Part shown: positions 1 to 7,677 of the stretch, one piece after another
Numbering within the stretch: position 1 is the first letter of the stretch
How the letters are laid out: each line of letters starts with the position of its first letter
Source: an uncultured Fenollaria sp.
Lineage (GTDB): Bacteria; Bacillota; Clostridia; Tissierellales; Peptoniphilaceae
NCBI RefSeq assembly: GCF_934202865.1
Contig: NZ_CAKPYL010000008.1
Coordinates: forward strand, 1-37,048
Length of the DNA stretch: 37,048 nucleotides
Direction: 5' to 3'
The notes under the pieces: model-generated
Seen by the model: the letters and a program-made list of their open reading frames with translations, nothing else
Databases searched by the model: none
Told to the model about the DNA's origin: nothing
Made by a program: the position numbers and the translations under genes

Positions 1-1
1 A

Positions 2-184
2 TACGACGTACTTTTTGTTACTAATTTAAATCCTTATAATATGCCAAATTATATTAAATCTCAAAATCTTATTGCAGGTACTGGTGATTATACATTTGTG
101 TTTTATCAAATACTCATGGCAGTTTTAGCAGTAGCATTTATGCTAGGGGCAAAAACTGTTATGGAAAAAAGAGATATAGCTTAG
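2..184 (+). CDS. C-terminal part of a membrane protein, probably an ABC-2-type export permease (cut by window edge)
   Basis: Only the last 60 residues are present; the reading frame is open from base 2 to the TAG at 182-184. The visible part has a polar stretch (residues PYNMPNYIKSQNL), then a hydrophobic segment (about FVFYQILMAVLAVAFMLGA) and a short basic tail ending EKRDIA. One terminal transmembrane helix followed by a short cytoplasmic tail is typical of permease subunits of ABC-2 exporters. The following sequence carries remains of an ABC exporter with an ATPase domain, which supports an export locus to the left. The family cannot be fixed from 60 residues. A weak hairpin follows the stop. 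Confidence 0.55.
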   Translation, partial: YDVLFVTNLNPYNMPNYIKSQNLIAGTGDYTFVFYQILMAVLAVAFMLGAKTVMEKRDIA

Positions 185-188
185 ATAC

Positions 189-215
189 AGAAGGTGCTTC
201 CCCTTAGCACCTTCT
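189..215 (+). terminator. hairpin after the partial permease gene
   Basis: A 9-bp perfect stem AGAAGGTGC / GCACCTTCT encloses a 9-nt loop 4 bases after the stop codon. The following sequence (ATTACTATGTTT) has no real T-run, so this is a weak terminator or an mRNA 3'-end hairpin. Confidence 0.5.
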
Positions 216-242
216 ATTACTATGTTTAATGGAAGTGAAAAG

Positions 243-441
243 ATGAAATTTTTAAGAAACAATTATATCTAAAAATTGCAACAATAACTTAGCCACCCAG
301 ACATCATACAAAAATGTAGATAAGATATACTATATAGAAGACGGAAAGATTATAGAGTCTGGTAAGCATATTGATCTTATGAATAAAAAAGGTGCATACT
401 ATAAACTTTATAATGTAAGCTCAGAGCAAAGCGAGCAGTGA
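243..441 (+). pseudogene. ABC exporter (permease-ATPase) remnant, internally deleted and frameshifted
   Basis: The frame ending at TGA 439-441 encodes NVDKIYYIEDGKIIESGKHI and continues to YYKLYNVSSEQSEQ. That is the typical end of an ABC-exporter ATPase: the D-I-Y-x-I-E-D-G-K-I-x-E-x-G region after the H-loop. Walker A, signature and Walker B are missing. Upstream, a GGAAG ribosome binding site precedes ATG 243 encoding MKFLRNNYI and a stop; in the +1 frame the reading continues as KIATIT. This looks like the start of an exporter's first transmembrane segment. Beginning and end of one gene therefore seem joined, with well over 1 kb lost and a frameshift added. It follows an export-permease tail, the same order as the intact pair at 11428-13906. 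Confidence 0.65.
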
Positions 442-463
442 TGACATTTGAGATAAGATAAAG

Positions 464-495
464 AAGACCTTAAGAGTTAACTCCTAAGGTCTTTT
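464..495. terminator. terminator between converging genes, possibly bidirectional
   Basis: AAGACCTTA (464-472) pairs with TAAGGTCTT (485-493), with an inner palindrome GAGTTAACTC (474-483). On the plus strand the stem runs into TTTT. On the minus strand it lies just after the stop of the transporter gene. It sits between the convergent ABC pseudogene and the minus-strand transporter and can serve both. Confidence 0.6.
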
Positions 496-514
496 ACTAT
501 GCCTATAAAAATAA

Positions 515-1792
515 TTATCTATATATGAACCAAACGAGGATGTATCCGACTAAGACTGCTGTCAATGTGAATGGCACGCTCATCTTCATAAAGTCTTTGT
601 TCTCAACAGTGTAGCCCGCTTCCTTAAGTATGCCAAGTGAAGCGATGTTTGCTGAGGCGCCTATTGGCGTGATGTTTCCACCAAGTGTCGCGCCGCTAAG
701 TAGTCCGAAGTAAAATACTGTCATGTCGAATGGCACATGCGTTGATATTACAGAAAGAACTGGAAGCATTGTTGCGACATAAGGGATGTTGTCAACAAAG
801 GCACTGATCAAGACGCTGCCCCAAACAAGTGCTGTGTATAATAAGAACGGCTTATCCGCTAGCTTAATGAATAGCTTTGCGATTTCATCGATAACTCCAG
901 CATTTTCAATACCGGATATGATTATGAATAGCCCTGCTAGTAAGCCAAGTGTGTTGAAGTCTATTTCGCTTGCAACTGTTTTGATTATGGATGAGTCTTT
1001 ATGTCTTATCAAGTGGTAGATTACACCGAAGATAGCTACGCATACGCAGATAAGTCCGTTTAGTATATCTATCTTTTGATCTTGCGGAATAAATGATGCA
1101 AAGATCAATAAAACTATCATAAGTATAACTAAGTAAGTTGGCATCATGTCTTTAACCTTTGTTACTTCAATCGCATCGACTTTACCTCTCATATCTTTTG
1201 TTTGAATGTAAATAACTGCTGTAGCAATTAGTGCCGAGATTTGAACTATCCAGAACATACCCATGTGTCCATTATATACGAAGAAGTCGAAGAAAGTCAT
1301 GTTTAGTGCACTTCCTAGAAGTATCGAAGATGTATCGCCTACCAAAGTTGCCGCACCTTGTAAATTTGACGATATAGAGATCGCTATAATCATCTTTACT
1401 GGTGATATATTAAGTTTTTTCGCTAAACTCATGGCAACGGGTGCAATCATAAGTACTGTTGCAACGTTATCAATAAAGGCTGAGACGAAGCCGGCAAACA
1501 TTGATAAGAAAAGTATGATGAGTCTTATGTCCTTAACCTTGTTTATGATAAGGTCCGCAAGCCTAGTTGGCATCAAGCTTTCTGAGAAAAGTGAGACAAG
1601 CATCATCGTTCCACCTATCATCAAAAGTACGTTAAAGTCTATAGCGCCCCAAACTGTATTTAAAGGAACTATGTTTAAAATTATAAAAACAAGCGCACTT
1701 ATGCCGACAACTAGTGGTCTATGATTAACGAATTTAATCATAAATATGTAAGTTATAACGAAAAGTGCAGCTGCGAGTATGAGTCTGTCCAT
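515..1792 (-). CDS. ArsB/NhaD-type (ion transporter superfamily) permease
   Basis: A 425-residue integral membrane protein with about 11-12 hydrophobic helices in two halves. Two short motifs mark the ArsB/NhaD/SLC13-like fold: SAFIDNVATVLMIAP around residues 104-118 and GGNITPIGASANIASLG around 371-387. Both are re-entrant-loop motifs of the family, which exports arsenite or exchanges Na+/H+ or carries dicarboxylates; the substrate cannot be told from sequence. No arsR or arsC lies nearby, so arsenic resistance is not supported by context. The reading frame extends 22 codons further upstream, but the AAAGGAGG site lies 5 nt before the ATG at 1792 (MDRLIL...), which fixes the start. A consensus promoter lies directly upstream and a terminator-like hairpin follows. 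Confidence 0.85.
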   Translation of the reverse strand: MDRLILAAALFVITYIFMIKFVNHRPLVVGISALVFIILNIVPLNTVWGAIDFNVLLMIGGTMMLVSLFSESLMPTRLADLIINKVKDIRLIILFLSMFAGFVSAFIDNVATVLMIAPVAMSLAKKLNISPVKMIIAISISSNLQGAATLVGDTSSILLGSALNMTFFDFFVYNGHMGMFWIVQISALIATAVIYIQTKDMRGKVDAIEVTKVKDMMPTYLVILMIVLLIFASFIPQDQKIDILNGLICVCVAIFGVIYHLIRHKDSSIIKTVASEIDFNTLGLLAGLFIIISGIENAGVIDEIAKLFIKLADKPFLLYTALVWGSVLISAFVDNIPYVATMLPVLSVISTHVPFDMTVFYFGLLSGATLGGNITPIGASANIASLGILKEAGYTVENKDFMKMSVPFTLTAVLVGYILVWFIYR

Positions 1793-1829
1793 GTAATCCT
1801 CCTTTGTAATATCTATTACTAACCATATA

Positions 1830-1858
1830 ATTATATATATAATAAGAAAAAATGTCAA
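1830..1858 (-). promoter_or_regulatory. promoter of the ArsB/NhaD-like gene
   Basis: On the minus strand a perfect -35 TTGACA (1858-1853) and a perfect -10 TATAAT (1835-1830) are separated by exactly 17 nt. They lie about 38 nt upstream of the chosen ATG. This is the best consensus promoter in the window, and it also rules out the longer start at 1858. Confidence 0.8.
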
Positions 1859-1876
1859 GATGAGAGAAGCAAAATA

Positions 1877-1905
1877 TTGATTTTTTCGCGGATTTGCTGT
1901 ATTAT
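1877..1905 (+). promoter_or_regulatory. promoter of mnmH
   Basis: TTGATT (1877-1882), 17-nt spacer, TATTAT (1900-1905). It is divergent from the transporter promoter and lies just upstream of the AGGTG ribosome binding site and the ATG at 1922. Confidence 0.6.
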
Positions 1906-1921
1906 GTTTATAGGTGAAATT

Positions 1922-2938
1922 ATGTTAGAAGAATTAAATTACGAAGATATTGAAAATTTAGATAATATCGTTTTGGTCGATGTGAGGAGCGAGGGCGAGT
2001 ACAAAAACGCTCACATACCAGGCGCCATCAATATTCCCATACTTAATGATGATGAGAGGAGCGAAGTAGGCACCTTGTATGACAGAGTATCATACGATTT
2101 AGCTAAGATAAAGGCGGTCGAATACGCGTCGAAAAAACTTCCTGAGCTTTATCAAAAATACTTGGAGCTAGAAAAGACTTGCGATGAGATCGTAATCTAT
2201 TGCGATAGAGGCGGCTATAGATCGACTGTGCTTGAGAGGACTTTTCGTGCGCTGGGCATGCACATCTCAAAGCTAAGTGGCGGCTACAAGGCTTACAGGC
2301 GCTATGTGATGGAAAAGCTCGATGAATACTTTGAGAGGATCAAGGTCCTTACTTTTTATGGACTCACTGGCACACACAAGACTTATATAATAAGAAGACT
2401 TGAGGAAGATGGTATAAAGGTTTTAGATTTAGAGAAGTATGCGAACCACAGGGGATCCATCTTTGGCTCAGTCGGCCTAAAGGAAAAGGTCTCACAAAAG
2501 ATGTTTGACTCATACATATATGAAGCGATAAAGGATGATCCAGATGCCATTTACATCACAGAGGGTGAATCGAGAAGGATAGGTGACATCGTTCTTCATG
2601 AAAAACTATATAAAAAGATGCTTGACTCAGACAAAATACTTATCGAAGCGTCTCTAGATGAGAGAGCAAAAAATATTTGTGAGGACTATTTGCCAAGTGA
2701 AAATAAAGAGGAAATCATAAAGACTTTCGAAGAGTTCAAAAAGTTCATTAGCAAGGAAAGGTATGAGAAGTACACAGACATGCTTATGGAGGGGGAATAC
2801 CTTGATCTCATCAAGGACATGATGAAGAGCTACTACGATCCCAAGTATTCATTTAAGAAATATGATTACATCAAGGTATTTACAGACGCGGGCTACGACG
2901 ATATTAAAGAATTTGTAAAAAAGTACTTGACAGATTAA
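1922..2938 (+). CDS. mnmH: tRNA 2-selenouridine synthase MnmH (SelU)
   Basis: A 338-residue protein with an N-terminal rhodanese domain and a C-terminal P-loop domain, the MnmH/SelU arrangement (E. coli enzyme about 364 aa). The rhodanese loop is CDRGGYRS with catalytic Cys94, and VDVRSEGEYKNAHIPGAINI is the usual rhodanese start. The enzyme replaces sulfur by selenium in the wobble 2-thiouridine of certain tRNAs via a geranylated intermediate, using selenophosphate. The P-loop at residues 147-154 reads GLTGTHKT, where the usual GxxxxGKT has Gly before Lys; here it is His. The frame opens earlier, but AGGTG at a proper distance selects ATG 1922. No selD or selA is in the window, so selenophosphate supply must come from elsewhere. 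Confidence 0.88.
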   Translation: MLEELNYEDIENLDNIVLVDVRSEGEYKNAHIPGAINIPILNDDERSEVGTLYDRVSYDLAKIKAVEYASKKLPELYQKYLELEKTCDEIVIYCDRGGYRSTVLERTFRALGMHISKLSGGYKAYRRYVMEKLDEYFERIKVLTFYGLTGTHKTYIIRRLEEDGIKVLDLEKYANHRGSIFGSVGLKEKVSQKMFDSYIYEAIKDDPDAIYITEGESRRIGDIVLHEKLYKKMLDSDKILIEASLDERAKNICEDYLPSENKEEIIKTFEEFKKFISKERYEKYTDMLMEGEYLDLIKDMMKSYYDPKYSFKKYDYIKVFTDAGYDDIKEFVKKYLTD

Positions 2939-2955
2939 TCTAGTTATGCTAAACT
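2927..2955 (+). promoter_or_regulatory. promoter for the DUF1836-degV pair
   Basis: TTGACA (2927-2932) overlaps the end of mnmH; after 17 nt comes TAAACT (2950-2955) preceded by TGC, an extended -10. There is no terminator after mnmH, so the pair can be read from both promoters. Confidence 0.55.
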
Positions 2956-2989
2956 ATAGACGTAGTATTAAATACTAAGTGGAGGCAGT

Positions 2990-3532
2990 ATGAGAGATAA
3001 TATATTGACTGGCCTTAAAGAGCTAAAGCTTCCTAGGTACAAGGACTTACCCGACTTTGGCATTTATTCAGAGCAGCTAGTCGAGATAGTTAACAAAGCA
3101 CTGGAAGCGATGTTTGATAAGGACAATAAATTAACGAAGTCCATGGTCAACAACTACGTCAAGCACAAAATTATGCCGAGCCCAATCAAGAAACGCTACT
3201 TTCGTAATCATATCGTTTATTGCATAGTGATTACGGTTTTTAAGAACAATCTAAGTATAGCCGAGATTGATGGCGGCATATTGCATGAGCTTAAGAAGAG
3301 CTCCATCGAAGAGTCGTATAATTACTTTTGCGACAAGATTGAGAGCGTTATGAGACTTATCATAGATATTTTGGATAAGCAAGAGAGCCCTGATACGAAG
3401 ATGACGGCGACTATTGACGTGGACCTAGACAAGAGAAATGGCTTGACGCTTGCCATAGTGAGTGTTTGCACGAAAGTTATTACGCAAAAACTATTAGAAT
3501 ACGAGCTATTAAACGCTAAGGAGGACATATGA
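2990..3532 (+). CDS. DUF1836 family protein
   Basis: A 180-residue soluble protein. The N-terminal part (LKLPRYKDLPDFGIYSEQLV, then KLTKSMVNNYVKHKIMPSP and KKRYFRNHI) is the conserved core of DUF1836, which resembles a MerR-like winged helix with a 'new-growth/transition-to-other-wing' layout. A DNA-binding role is plausible but unproven. A helical C-terminal half follows. GGAGG lies 7 nt before the ATG. The stop overlaps the degV start by 4 bases (ATGA), so the two are translationally coupled. DUF1836 genes are often found next to degV genes in Firmicutes, so it may regulate or act with the fatty-acid-binding protein; this is inference from context. Confidence 0.8.
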   Translation: MRDNILTGLKELKLPRYKDLPDFGIYSEQLVEIVNKALEAMFDKDNKLTKSMVNNYVKHKIMPSPIKKRYFRNHIVYCIVITVFKNNLSIAEIDGGILHELKKSSIEESYNYFCDKIESVMRLIIDILDKQESPDTKMTATIDVDLDKRNGLTLAIVSVCTKVITQKLLEYELLNAKEDI

Positions 3533-4380
3533 GTAAAGTAGGAATAATTATAGACACAGCCTGCGATCTACCTAAAGAAGCATATGAAGAATTAAATGTG
3601 GCGATGCTACCTTTGTGGGTACACTTCTCAGATAAATCGTATAGAGACCAAGTTGACATAGAAAAGGACGAGTTCTACAGACTTCTTGACAAGGAGTTTC
3701 CTAAGACAAGTACACCATCACCAATGGAGATAAAGGAGATAATCGACAAAGAGTTTGCATCTGGCGCTGATGAAGTCATAATCATCACGCTATCGTCAAG
3801 GCTTAGCGGGGCAAATAACTTAGCAAATCTTGTGGCAATGGACTACGACGGCAAAGTAAAAGTTTTTGACACAAAGAACATAGCCATCGGCTCAGGTTTT
3901 TATGCCTATAGAGCAGCTAGGCTGAGAGATGAAGGCCATAGTGCAGATGAAATCATTAAGATTTTGGAAGATGATAGAGCCAAGATGAAGTCAAGGACAT
4001 ACTTCGTTATTCCAGAACTTACAAACCTTATCAATGGCGGAAGGATAGGCAAGGTTAAAGGCGTTATCGGACAGCTACTACACATCAAACCTATCATAAC
4101 ATGTGACGCAGATGGCGTTTATTACGATACTGACAAGGTGAGAGGCTTTGCAAAGGCACAAAGAAGACTAGTAGACAAAATAAAAGATGAGTTAAAGGAC
4201 ACAAAGGACTACTACTTATCAATCTGCCACGGAGCAAATCCGGAAGCACTCGAAGCTGTTAAAGATGCACTTAAAGACGAAGTGGCAAGAGCCAAGATAT
4301 ATGTTGAAGAGCAAATTGCACCGACACTAGCAGTACACACTGGCAGAGGCCTTGTCGGCGTTGCATATTATAAATTATAG
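3529..4380 (+). CDS. DegV/FakB family fatty-acid-binding protein
   Basis: A 283-residue soluble protein of the DegV family, whose studied members (FakB) hold a fatty acid for phosphorylation by FakA so that it can enter phospholipids. Seen here: the start VGIIIDTACDLP, the conserved TSTPSP turn at residues 60-65, GGRIGKVKGVIGQLLHIKPI in the middle, and HTGRGLVGVAY near residue 270. In many members the last motif is HTGPG, so Pro is replaced by Arg here. It overlaps the upstream DUF1836 gene by 4 bases and is followed by a strong terminator. No fakA is in the window. The lipid ligand cannot be told from sequence. Confidence 0.88.
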   Translation: MSKVGIIIDTACDLPKEAYEELNVAMLPLWVHFSDKSYRDQVDIEKDEFYRLLDKEFPKTSTPSPMEIKEIIDKEFASGADEVIIITLSSRLSGANNLANLVAMDYDGKVKVFDTKNIAIGSGFYAYRAARLRDEGHSADEIIKILEDDRAKMKSRTYFVIPELTNLINGGRIGKVKGVIGQLLHIKPIITCDADGVYYDTDKVRGFAKAQRRLVDKIKDELKDTKDYYLSICHGANPEALEAVKDALKDEVARAKIYVEEQIAPTLAVHTGRGLVGVAYYKL

Positions 4381-4387
4381 ATGAAAG

Positions 4388-4415
4388 GCTTAGGAGATTT
4401 ACCTAAGCTTTTTTT
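4388..4415 (+). terminator. terminator after degV
   Basis: GCTTAGG / CCTAAGC stem with a 7-nt loop directly followed by seven T residues, 7 nt after the stop codon. An intrinsic terminator. Confidence 0.85.
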
Positions 4416-4441
4416 GTTACTATTTTGTAAGATTTAAGTAC

Positions 4442-4470
4442 TTGTAAATTGCTTTGATAAGTGATATTAT
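4442..4470 (+). promoter_or_regulatory. promoter of the two envelope-protein genes
   Basis: TTGTAA (4442-4447), 17-nt spacer ending in TGA, TATTAT (4465-4470): an extended -10 promoter between the degV terminator and the lipoprotein gene. Confidence 0.6.
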
Positions 4471-4514
4471 ATAGTTAACGATATATCAGACGAAAGCACA
4501 AGGAAGGTGGTTTT

Positions 4515-5048
4515 ATGAAAGAAAATAAAAGAAAGATAATTTTTGTATCATATCTATTAGTACTAAGCTTATTATTTATCAGCGCATGCACAGATAAAAT
4601 TGCTTCGAATAATATTGCCTCTAAATTTCCAAAAGACGAAGAAGGCTATCCAGAACAAAATTATGCAATGATCGATGGCAAAGTTTATGAGGTAGAAAAG
4701 AAAGAGGATATGTATGGAAAAGAGGAAAGCGATACTCCAGATGTCACGACCATAGACATAGACACAAATAAAGATGAGGTAGAAGTAGTCTTGCCAGCAG
4801 GAAATTGCTTTGACGAGTGGGTTATATCACCAAAGAACGATGTAGCCGAAAAAACCTTAGTGGAATTTAAAGTTAAGGGCGAGTTAAGAGATGGAGGCCC
4901 ATCGACTTGTGTAGACGTATATAAAGTTAAACTTAATGGTGATGAGACCATAGAGTTTAAAAATGTAAACGTTACGAATGAAGAAGAGTATGAGGCCAAA
5001 AAAGCTTACACTGTATTGAGAATCATCAAGATAAAAAAAGAAAAGTAA
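4515..5048 (+). CDS. lipoprotein of unknown function, beta-rich domain
   Basis: 177 residues. The N-terminus is a lipoprotein signal (basic start, hydrophobic core, lipobox FISAC with Cys25), so the protein should be anchored on the outer face of the membrane. Residues 27-80 are polar and acidic. The rest alternates charged and hydrophobic residues as in a beta-sandwich and contains VVLPAGNCFDEWV and a Gly-Gly loop (ELRDGGPST). The order 'LP-x-GN-x(3)-EW ... GG ... F' faintly recalls chagasin-type (I42) cysteine-protease inhibitors, but the NPTTGY core is not present, so I do not assign that family. GGAAGGTGG precedes the ATG. It is followed after 16 nt by another small membrane-anchored gene, with which it probably forms an operon. 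Confidence 0.7.
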   Translation: MKENKRKIIFVSYLLVLSLLFISACTDKIASNNIASKFPKDEEGYPEQNYAMIDGKVYEVEKKEDMYGKEESDTPDVTTIDIDTNKDEVEVVLPAGNCFDEWVISPKNDVAEKTLVEFKVKGELRDGGPSTCVDVYKVKLNGDETIEFKNVNVTNEEEYEAKKAYTVLRIIKIKKEK

Positions 5049-5064
5049 ATAAGGAGGAATTATA

Positions 5065-5457
5065 ATGAGTAAAAGTAAAAAAATAATATATGCCATATTA
5101 ATTATTGTAATAATTTTTGCAGCATATAAATTGATTAACAATAAAAATACAAATAATGAAGAGGTTTTATATCCAGCTATTAATGATGAACTAATTAGTG
5201 AATTGGAAGATGGAAAGAAACCATATCTATTTGACAGTGAAGGTGTTCTTAATGAATATCTAGCTAAAACATATCCAGATAGCAAGTTTGAGATAAAAGA
5301 TAAAAAAGACAGTGGCAGTACCATTATCTATGATATAAGCTTAGTTGATAAGGATAAAGACCTTGAATTAAGTTTGAAGCAAAAGGAAATTGAACTTAAT
5401 AAAGAAAAGTTAAATATATGGGTTGTTACAGATAGTAAAGAAATAACAAATAAGTAA
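5065..5457 (+). CDS. small membrane-anchored protein of unknown function
   Basis: 130 residues. The N-terminus SKSKKIIYAILIIVIIFAAY is a single transmembrane helix or uncleaved signal anchor, followed by an Asn/Lys-rich linker and a soluble, Lys/Asp/Glu-rich domain of about 100 residues predicted to face outside. There is no lipobox Cys. AAGGAGG stands 8 nt before the ATG. It lies 16 nt behind the lipoprotein gene and shares its promoter and the downstream terminator, so the two products may act together at the cell surface. I recognise no family. Confidence 0.7.
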   Translation: MSKSKKIIYAILIIVIIFAAYKLINNKNTNNEEVLYPAINDELISELEDGKKPYLFDSEGVLNEYLAKTYPDSKFEIKDKKDSGSTIIYDISLVDKDKDLELSLKQKEIELNKEKLNIWVVTDSKEITNK

Positions 5458-5466
5458 ATAGATGAT

Positions 5467-5501
5467 ATATAAGGGCTTAGTGATTAAGTCCTTATATTTT
5501 T
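5467..5501 (+). terminator. terminator after the small envelope operon
   Basis: A 13-bp stem (ATATAAGGGCTTA / TAAGTCCTTATAT, one G-U pair) with a 5-nt loop, ending in a T-rich run. Confidence 0.8.
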
Positions 5502-5522
5502 GCAAAAATATTTCCATAATGA

Positions 5523-5551
5523 TTGAAAAATGTTTTTCTAAGTGATATAAT
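5523..5551 (+). promoter_or_regulatory. promoter of the pur operon
   Basis: TTGAAA (5523-5528), 17-nt spacer ending TGA, TATAAT (5546-5551). Only 30 nt separate the -10 from the purC start, so there is no room for a purine riboswitch leader. Confidence 0.75.
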
Positions 5552-5581
5552 TAGAATGTAATTTTTAAGGAGGATGACGAC

Positions 5582-6289
5582 ATGGAAAAGTTAGAACAAG
5601 TATATGAAGGCAAGGCAAAGAAGGTCTTCAAGACTGATGACCCTAAGAAATTTATCTTGTCTTACAAGGACGATGCTACTGCATTTAACGGCAAGAAGAA
5701 AGGCACTATAGTTGGCAAAGGTGTTGTCAACAACAAGATGAGTAACTTCTTCTTCCAAAAGCTTGAAAAAGAAGGCATTCCAACTATATATCTAGAAGAA
5801 TTAAACGACAGAGAAACTTTGGTTAAGGCTGTTGAGATAGTTCCATTAGAAGTTATAGTTAGAAACGTAACTGCAGGCAGCTTCTCTAAGAGGATGGGTG
5901 TTGAAGAAGGTAAGGAATTACTTCACCCAATAGTTGAGTTCTCATACAAGTCAGATCCACTTGACGACCCATTCATTAACGATGATTATGCTACAGCACT
6001 TGGTCTTGCTACTAAAGAAGAAGTAGAAACTATTAAGGACTACGCAAGAAAGGTAAATGACTACCTTTGCAAGCACTTTAAATCTGTTGGCATAAGACTT
6101 GTTGACTTCAAGCTTGAATTTGGTAGATATGACGGCAAGATCATCTTAGCTGACGAAATCAGTCCAGACACTATGAGACTTTGGGACTACGAAACTAACG
6201 AAAAGCTTGATAAAGACAGGTTCAGACGTGACCTTGGTAATGTTGAAGATGCATACCACGAAGTCATGAGAAGACTTGGACTAGAATAA
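5582..6289 (+). CDS. purC: phosphoribosylaminoimidazole-succinocarboxamide synthase (SAICAR synthetase)
   Basis: 235 residues, the usual length of bacterial PurC. It joins CAIR and aspartate with ATP to form SAICAR in purine synthesis. Recognised by the start [14 protein letters not shown], the signature region [20 protein letters not shown] and [10 protein letters not shown] followed by [14 protein letters not shown], which shapes the ATP/Mg site. AAGGAGG precedes the ATG. It is the first gene of the purC-purF-purB-purA operon: its TAA stop shares the A with the purF ATG (1-nt overlap), implying translational coupling. No purE, purK, purD, purL, purM, purN or purH is seen in the window. Confidence 0.95.
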   Translation: MEKLEQVYEGKAKKVFKTDDPKKFILSYKDDATAFNGKKKGTIVGKGVVNNKMSNFFFQKLEKEGIPTIYLEELNDRETLVKAVEIVPLEVIVRNVTAGSFSKRMGVEEGKELLHPIVEFSYKSDPLDDPFINDDYATALGLATKEEVETIKDYARKVNDYLCKHFKSVGIRLVDFKLEFGRYDGKIILADEISPDTMRLWDYETNEKLDKDRFRRDLGNVEDAYHEVMRRLGLE

Positions 6290-7677
6290 TGTTTGATAAA
6301 ATACATGAAGAGTGCGGCGTTTTCGGAGCTTATTCACTTAAACACGAAGACGTCTCAACTCTGATTTACTACGGATTGTTCGCTTTACAGCACAGAGGAC
6401 AAGAATCTTGCGGTATTGCTGTAACAGATACCAAAATGAGCCAAAATATCCAGGTTTATAAAAACATGGGTCTAGTTAATGATGTTTTTAATAAAGATAA
6501 TTTAGCTAAACTTAATGGCAATCTTGGTGTTGGACATGTTAGGTACTCAACTTCAGGCAATTCTACTGTTTCTAACGCACAGCCACTAGTTATAAACTAC
6601 TGGAAGGGCACTCTAGCCATCGCTCACAACGGCAACATTGTCAATCAAAAGGCGCTTAAGGAAGAACTTTCACAAACAGGAGCCATCTTCCAAACTACTT
6701 CTGACTCTGAAATCATTCCTTATCTTATAGCAAGAGCGAGACTTGAGTCAAAATCGGTTGAAGAAGCAGTTGTTAAGGCTATGCCAAAGATAGTTGGTGC
6801 TTATTCACTAGCTATAGCAAGTCCTAAAAAGTTAATAGCAGCGAGAGATCCTAACGGTTTCCATCCGCTTTGTATAGGTCAAAAAGGAGATACATACTTT
6901 GTATCGAGCGAATCATGTGCACTTGATGCAGTTGGAGCAAAGTTTATAAGAGATGTTGAACCGGGTGAAGTCGTTATAGTTACTGAAGAAGGAGTTAAAT
7001 CCGTATATAAATATGAAGCGAAAAAATCCACTTGCATATTTGAATACATTTACTTCGCAAGACCTGACTCAGCCATTGACGGCATAAGCGTTTACGAAGC
7101 AAGATTAAATGCGGGTAGGATGCTTCACAAGAGATATCCAGTCGATGCAGACGTAGTCGTTGGCGTTCCAGACTCAGGTACACCAGCAGCATACGGCTAT
7201 GCACAAGCAGCTAATATACCATTCTCCATAGCTTTCATCAAGAATAATTATGTTGGCAGAACATTTATCAAGCCTAGTCAAGATCAAAGATCACAAGGCG
7301 TTTCTATCAAGCTAAATATTCTTAAAGATGAGGTTAAAGATAAAAAGATAGTTTTGGTCGATGACTCCATCGTTAGAGGAACGACTATGAAAAATATTGT
7401 AAAGCAGCTTAAGGAGCTTGGTGCAAAGGAAGTTCATGTTAGAATATCCTCGCCACCATTCTTATATCCATGCTTCTACGGTACTGATGTGCCGACAAAT
7501 AAGGAGCTAATCGCGTTTAAGTACACTCAAGACGAAATCAGGGACTACATTGGCTGTGATTCGCTTGGTTACTTAAAGGTAGAGGACCTTAAGGAGCTTG
7601 TTGAAGGACGCTGTGACTATTGCAATGCCTGCTTTACAGGTAATTATCCAACAGAGGTGGAAGATGGACAAATATAA
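6289..7677 (+). CDS. purF: amidophosphoribosyltransferase
   Basis: 462 residues. It catalyses the first committed purine step, PRPP plus glutamine to phosphoribosylamine. The sequence starts [13 protein letters not shown]: Cys9 should be the N-terminal nucleophile freed by removal of an 8-residue propeptide, as in the B. subtilis-type enzyme. The glutaminase domain continues with QHRGQESCGIA and GHVRYSTSG. The PRPP loop VLVDDSIVRGTT is near residues 355-366. The C-terminal GRCDYCNACFTGNYP supplies cysteines typical of the [4Fe-4S] form, making it likely oxygen-sensitive. It overlaps purC by 1 nt and purB by 14 nt. Confidence 0.95.
   Translation: MFDKIHEECGVFGAYSLKHEDVSTLIYYGLFALQHRGQESCGIAVTDTKMSQNIQVYKNMGLVNDVFNKDNLAKLNGNLGVGHVRYSTSGNSTVSNAQPLVINYWKGTLAIAHNGNIVNQKALKEELSQTGAIFQTTSDSEIIPYLIARARLESKSVEEAVVKAMPKIVGAYSLAIASPKKLIAARDPNGFHPLCIGQKGDTYFVSSESCALDAVGAKFIRDVEPGEVVIVTEEGVKSVYKYEAKKSTCIFEYIYFARPDSAIDGISVYEARLNAGRMLHKRYPVDADVVVGVPDSGTPAAYGYAQAANIPFSIAFIKNNYVGRTFIKPSQDQRSQGVSIKLNILKDEVKDKKIVLVDDSIVRGTTMKNIVKQLKELGAKEVHVRISSPPFLYPCFYGTDVPTNKELIAFKYTQDEIRDYIGCDSLGYLKVEDLKELVEGRCDYCNACFTGNYPTEVEDGQI

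Noticed and set aside
786..1724. Plus-strand open frames (77 and 153 codons) opposite the ArsB/NhaD-like gene
   Set aside because: They are antisense to a clear membrane-transporter gene with a consensus promoter and ribosome binding site, and have no such signals themselves.
515..1792. Arsenite efflux pump (arsB) by name
   Set aside because: The fold fits, but there is no arsR, arsC or arsA nearby and the same superfamily carries other ions, so no gene symbol is given.
4884..5324. 146-codon minus-strand frame across the two envelope genes
   Set aside because: It is antisense to two genes with good ribosome binding sites; its hydrophobic stretches come from AT-rich lysine/isoleucine codons on the other strand.
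5552..5581. Purine riboswitch upstream of purC
   Set aside because: Only 30 nt lie between the -10 and the ATG, with no aptamer core.
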